A stretch of 64,000 bases of DNA from Salvelinus alpinus. Taxonomy: Eukaryota > Chordata > Actinopteri > Salmoniformes > Salmonidae. Positions 62,345 through 64,000 of the stretch are shown in pieces; the stretch's first letter is position 1, and each line of letters starts with the position of its first letter. The DNA is taken from assembly GCF_045679555.1 (NCBI RefSeq), contig NC_092120.1, forward strand, positions 8,199,805-8,263,804, given 5' to 3'. Below the pieces are notes generated by a model. That model saw only the letters and a list, made by a program, of their open reading frames with translations, made no database searches and was not told the DNA's origin. A program made the position numbers and the translations under genes.

Positions 62345-62589
62345 GAATAAGTGTTGCTTTTGATATCTCACATAAAGTAAGGATGTTGATGCTGAAAACC
62401 AGGGTACAGTTATCCAGACAGGCGTACAAGCAAGGGGTTAACAAGGTAAAATACCTCTGTTTCCTTCCTCTATATTATATTTCATATTCCCTAAATCTCT
62501 CAATTCCTGTAACAAATAAAAATATCTTTATACCCAGGGGTTTATTCACATTTACAGTGCTGTTGTCGGGCCATGGGTCCCACCCAGGG

Positions 62590-62720
62590 TGACTACTGAT
62601 TGGCTGTTTGCTGGTAGAATATTCAACAAGCACCTGGCTAGCTGTTGTGATTGGACACAGCCAGTGCAGTTATGTAAATGAGCACCTGGTGGCGTTTGCT
62701 GGCCTCGCGGTGAGTTGAGG
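62590..62720 (+). promoter_or_regulatory. Probable promoter with CCAAT boxes and octamer-like site
   Basis: Two ATTGG (reverse CCAAT) motifs, GATTGGCTG near 62598 and GATTGGACA near 62650, and ATGTAAAT near 62674 lie just before GC-richer sequence and a likely first exon. No TATA box is clear. Confidence 0.4.
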
Positions 62721-63083
62721 TTTGAGCAGGGCTCTGTGTGCGCAGCTGAAGCTAGGCTGCCGCGGTGAAATAGACGAATAGAGAGCGACGGAGATATGAA
62801 CGGTTTTCTCTTCCCGTTCTCTTGTCAGTTCTCACTTTAATCTTGACCAATGTGAGCTAGACAACTTTACATTTTCTAAGTTTTTGTACGTAACGTGTTG
62901 CCTATTTTGGAGTGCTTTGTTGTTTTCAGAGTTTATTAAGAAAGGTCGAACAACTGCAGACAGCGTTGGATTATTCCGGTGGCGGAATATTTTGGTGGAC
63001 AGTCACCGTCCTACACATTGCATACGGGATATTCAAAACATTTAGAAGTTGCGATTGGTGTCACATTTCTCCGTGACTTTTAG
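62700..63083 (+). other. Probable non-coding first exon of an unidentified gene leaving the right edge
   Basis: GC-richer sequence ends at a strong donor, TTTTAG|GTAAGTGG, at 63083/63084. No long open frame continues through it, which suits a 5' UTR exon. The gene's coding exons are not in the window and I cannot name it. What follows (63084-64000) looks like the start of a first intron. Confidence 0.4.
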
Positions 63084-64000
63084 GTAAGTGGTAAAAACTA
63101 CATCACGTTCATGCATTGATAAAGAGTACGCACTGTCAATAAACGCAAATTGCTAAATCGCTCATGCCAGTTAAGGAGCTGCTGTGGGTAGGCTATCTTC
63201 ACGGTTACATGAGGTATTTATGTCCGTTTGTCTGTGAATGGGTGTTTGTGGGTTTATGTCAGTTTTGTCTGCCTGCCCCACTGTGTCGATTGGCGTCAAA
63301 CAGTCTCGGTGTCAGGCGGGGAAGGCTGGTTTGGACTCCGGCCACGGCACTCGGGAAGCGCATAGTGAGGTGTAACGTTGCACCCACATTGCTTGTTTGT
63401 CTGGCCTGGTGATTAGATCAATTCTATTTTCCACGAGTCAACGAACTAACGTTAACTACTTAGTTATTACATTGCATTATTCACGTTTTCATTGGTGATG
63501 TAGTACATCAGATGTACAAAATAGCTAGTTAGGACTATTGTAATTAGGCTACATTGTATCCATGCAGTATAAAAAATACCCTAATGTATAGCATAGATCT
63601 ATATAGCGTAGTTACAGTACATTGTATCTCTCTAAGTGACAACAGAACTGATAACCCATAACATCGGCTTCTTAATAGACCACATAGGCCTAACTGCTCT
63701 TCACGTTATTCTATTCTATTATTTGATAGGCTGACCACTGTAATACCAGTGTATAAACAGTGTAGTACCTAAAAACACACTGTCAGTTGTTCAATTGTTT
63801 ATTGTTCTTAGTAGGCTACGTATATGAATAAGCTGGCCTGCATTAGGCCAAGGCCTATGCGCAAATGTTGCTTTTTCATGCATATTCTTATTTAGGCTTT
63901 GTTTTCCATTAGATCTCTTAGGTGCTTATCCGATTTACTGCCCACAATTGACCCCCCTAAATTGCAAAAGGGCTTGAGTTGTTTCAAGTCATTCCCCCGG

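Overview
The window looks like nuclear DNA from a teleost fish, very probably a salmonid. The host genes have vertebrate exon-intron structure and fish-like protein sequence. The spaces between exons are packed with repeats I recognise as typical of salmonids: Tc1/mariner elements, including a Sleeping Beauty-type copy; an L2-like LINE whose tail is shared with salmonid SINEs; a 5S-rRNA-derived SINE; and several palindromic foldback elements, including the family containing TATAGTGCACTA. Identification rests on memory of these families, not on a search.

Four host genes are supported. Reading left to right: (1) exon 1 of a rims2-like gene (7464-7627, minus), with the rest of the gene lying beyond the left edge; (2) a complete dcaf13 gene (12238-27614, minus, 11 coding exons, 445 codons); (3) a complete znf384-like C2H2 zinc-finger gene (29010-39626, plus, 10 coding exons, 551 codons) that starts head-to-head with dcaf13 across a short shared promoter region; (4) a complete gnl1 gene (41136-49358, plus, 12 coding exons, 615 codons), tail-to-head with znf384. 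All splice junctions quoted have GT/AG ends and keep frame. At the right end, 62700-63083 looks like the first non-coding exon of a further plus-strand gene that leaves the window.

Region by region: 1-7463 is rims2 intron 1, holding a broken LINE, a Tc1 end, a large pyrimidine tandem array and foldback elements. 7628-12237 is the rims2 promoter side and the dcaf13 3' side, with a 26-bp minisatellite, a LINE remnant and a non-autonomous Sleeping Beauty-type element. The 8.4-kb ninth dcaf13 intron has collected a mariner-like fragment, an unclassified repeat, a 2.3-kb LINE and a Tc1 foldback element. The sixth dcaf13 intron holds a hAT element that contains a 5S-SINE and a second hAT element with its own SINE. 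The intron between znf384 coding exons 7 and 8 (its intron 8 if the non-coding exon 1 is counted) is almost entirely one minisatellite of about 6.7 kb. gnl1 intron 7 carries a recent but broken Gypsy-type LTR element with a SCAN-like gag. 49359-62700 is the gnl1 3' UTR followed by gene-poor DNA with two Tc1 elements, a nested solo-LTR-like insert, many simple repeats and two short coding-looking stretches I cannot identify.

Functionally the host genes are unrelated: a presynaptic Rab3 effector (rims2), a small-subunit processome protein and CUL4 receptor (dcaf13), a transcription factor (znf384) and a circularly permuted GTPase (gnl1). I did not find a new multi-gene system. The most unusual structures are the giant evolving minisatellite inside znf384, the nested transposons, and a gene order that joins human 8q22, 12p13 and 6p21 relatives.
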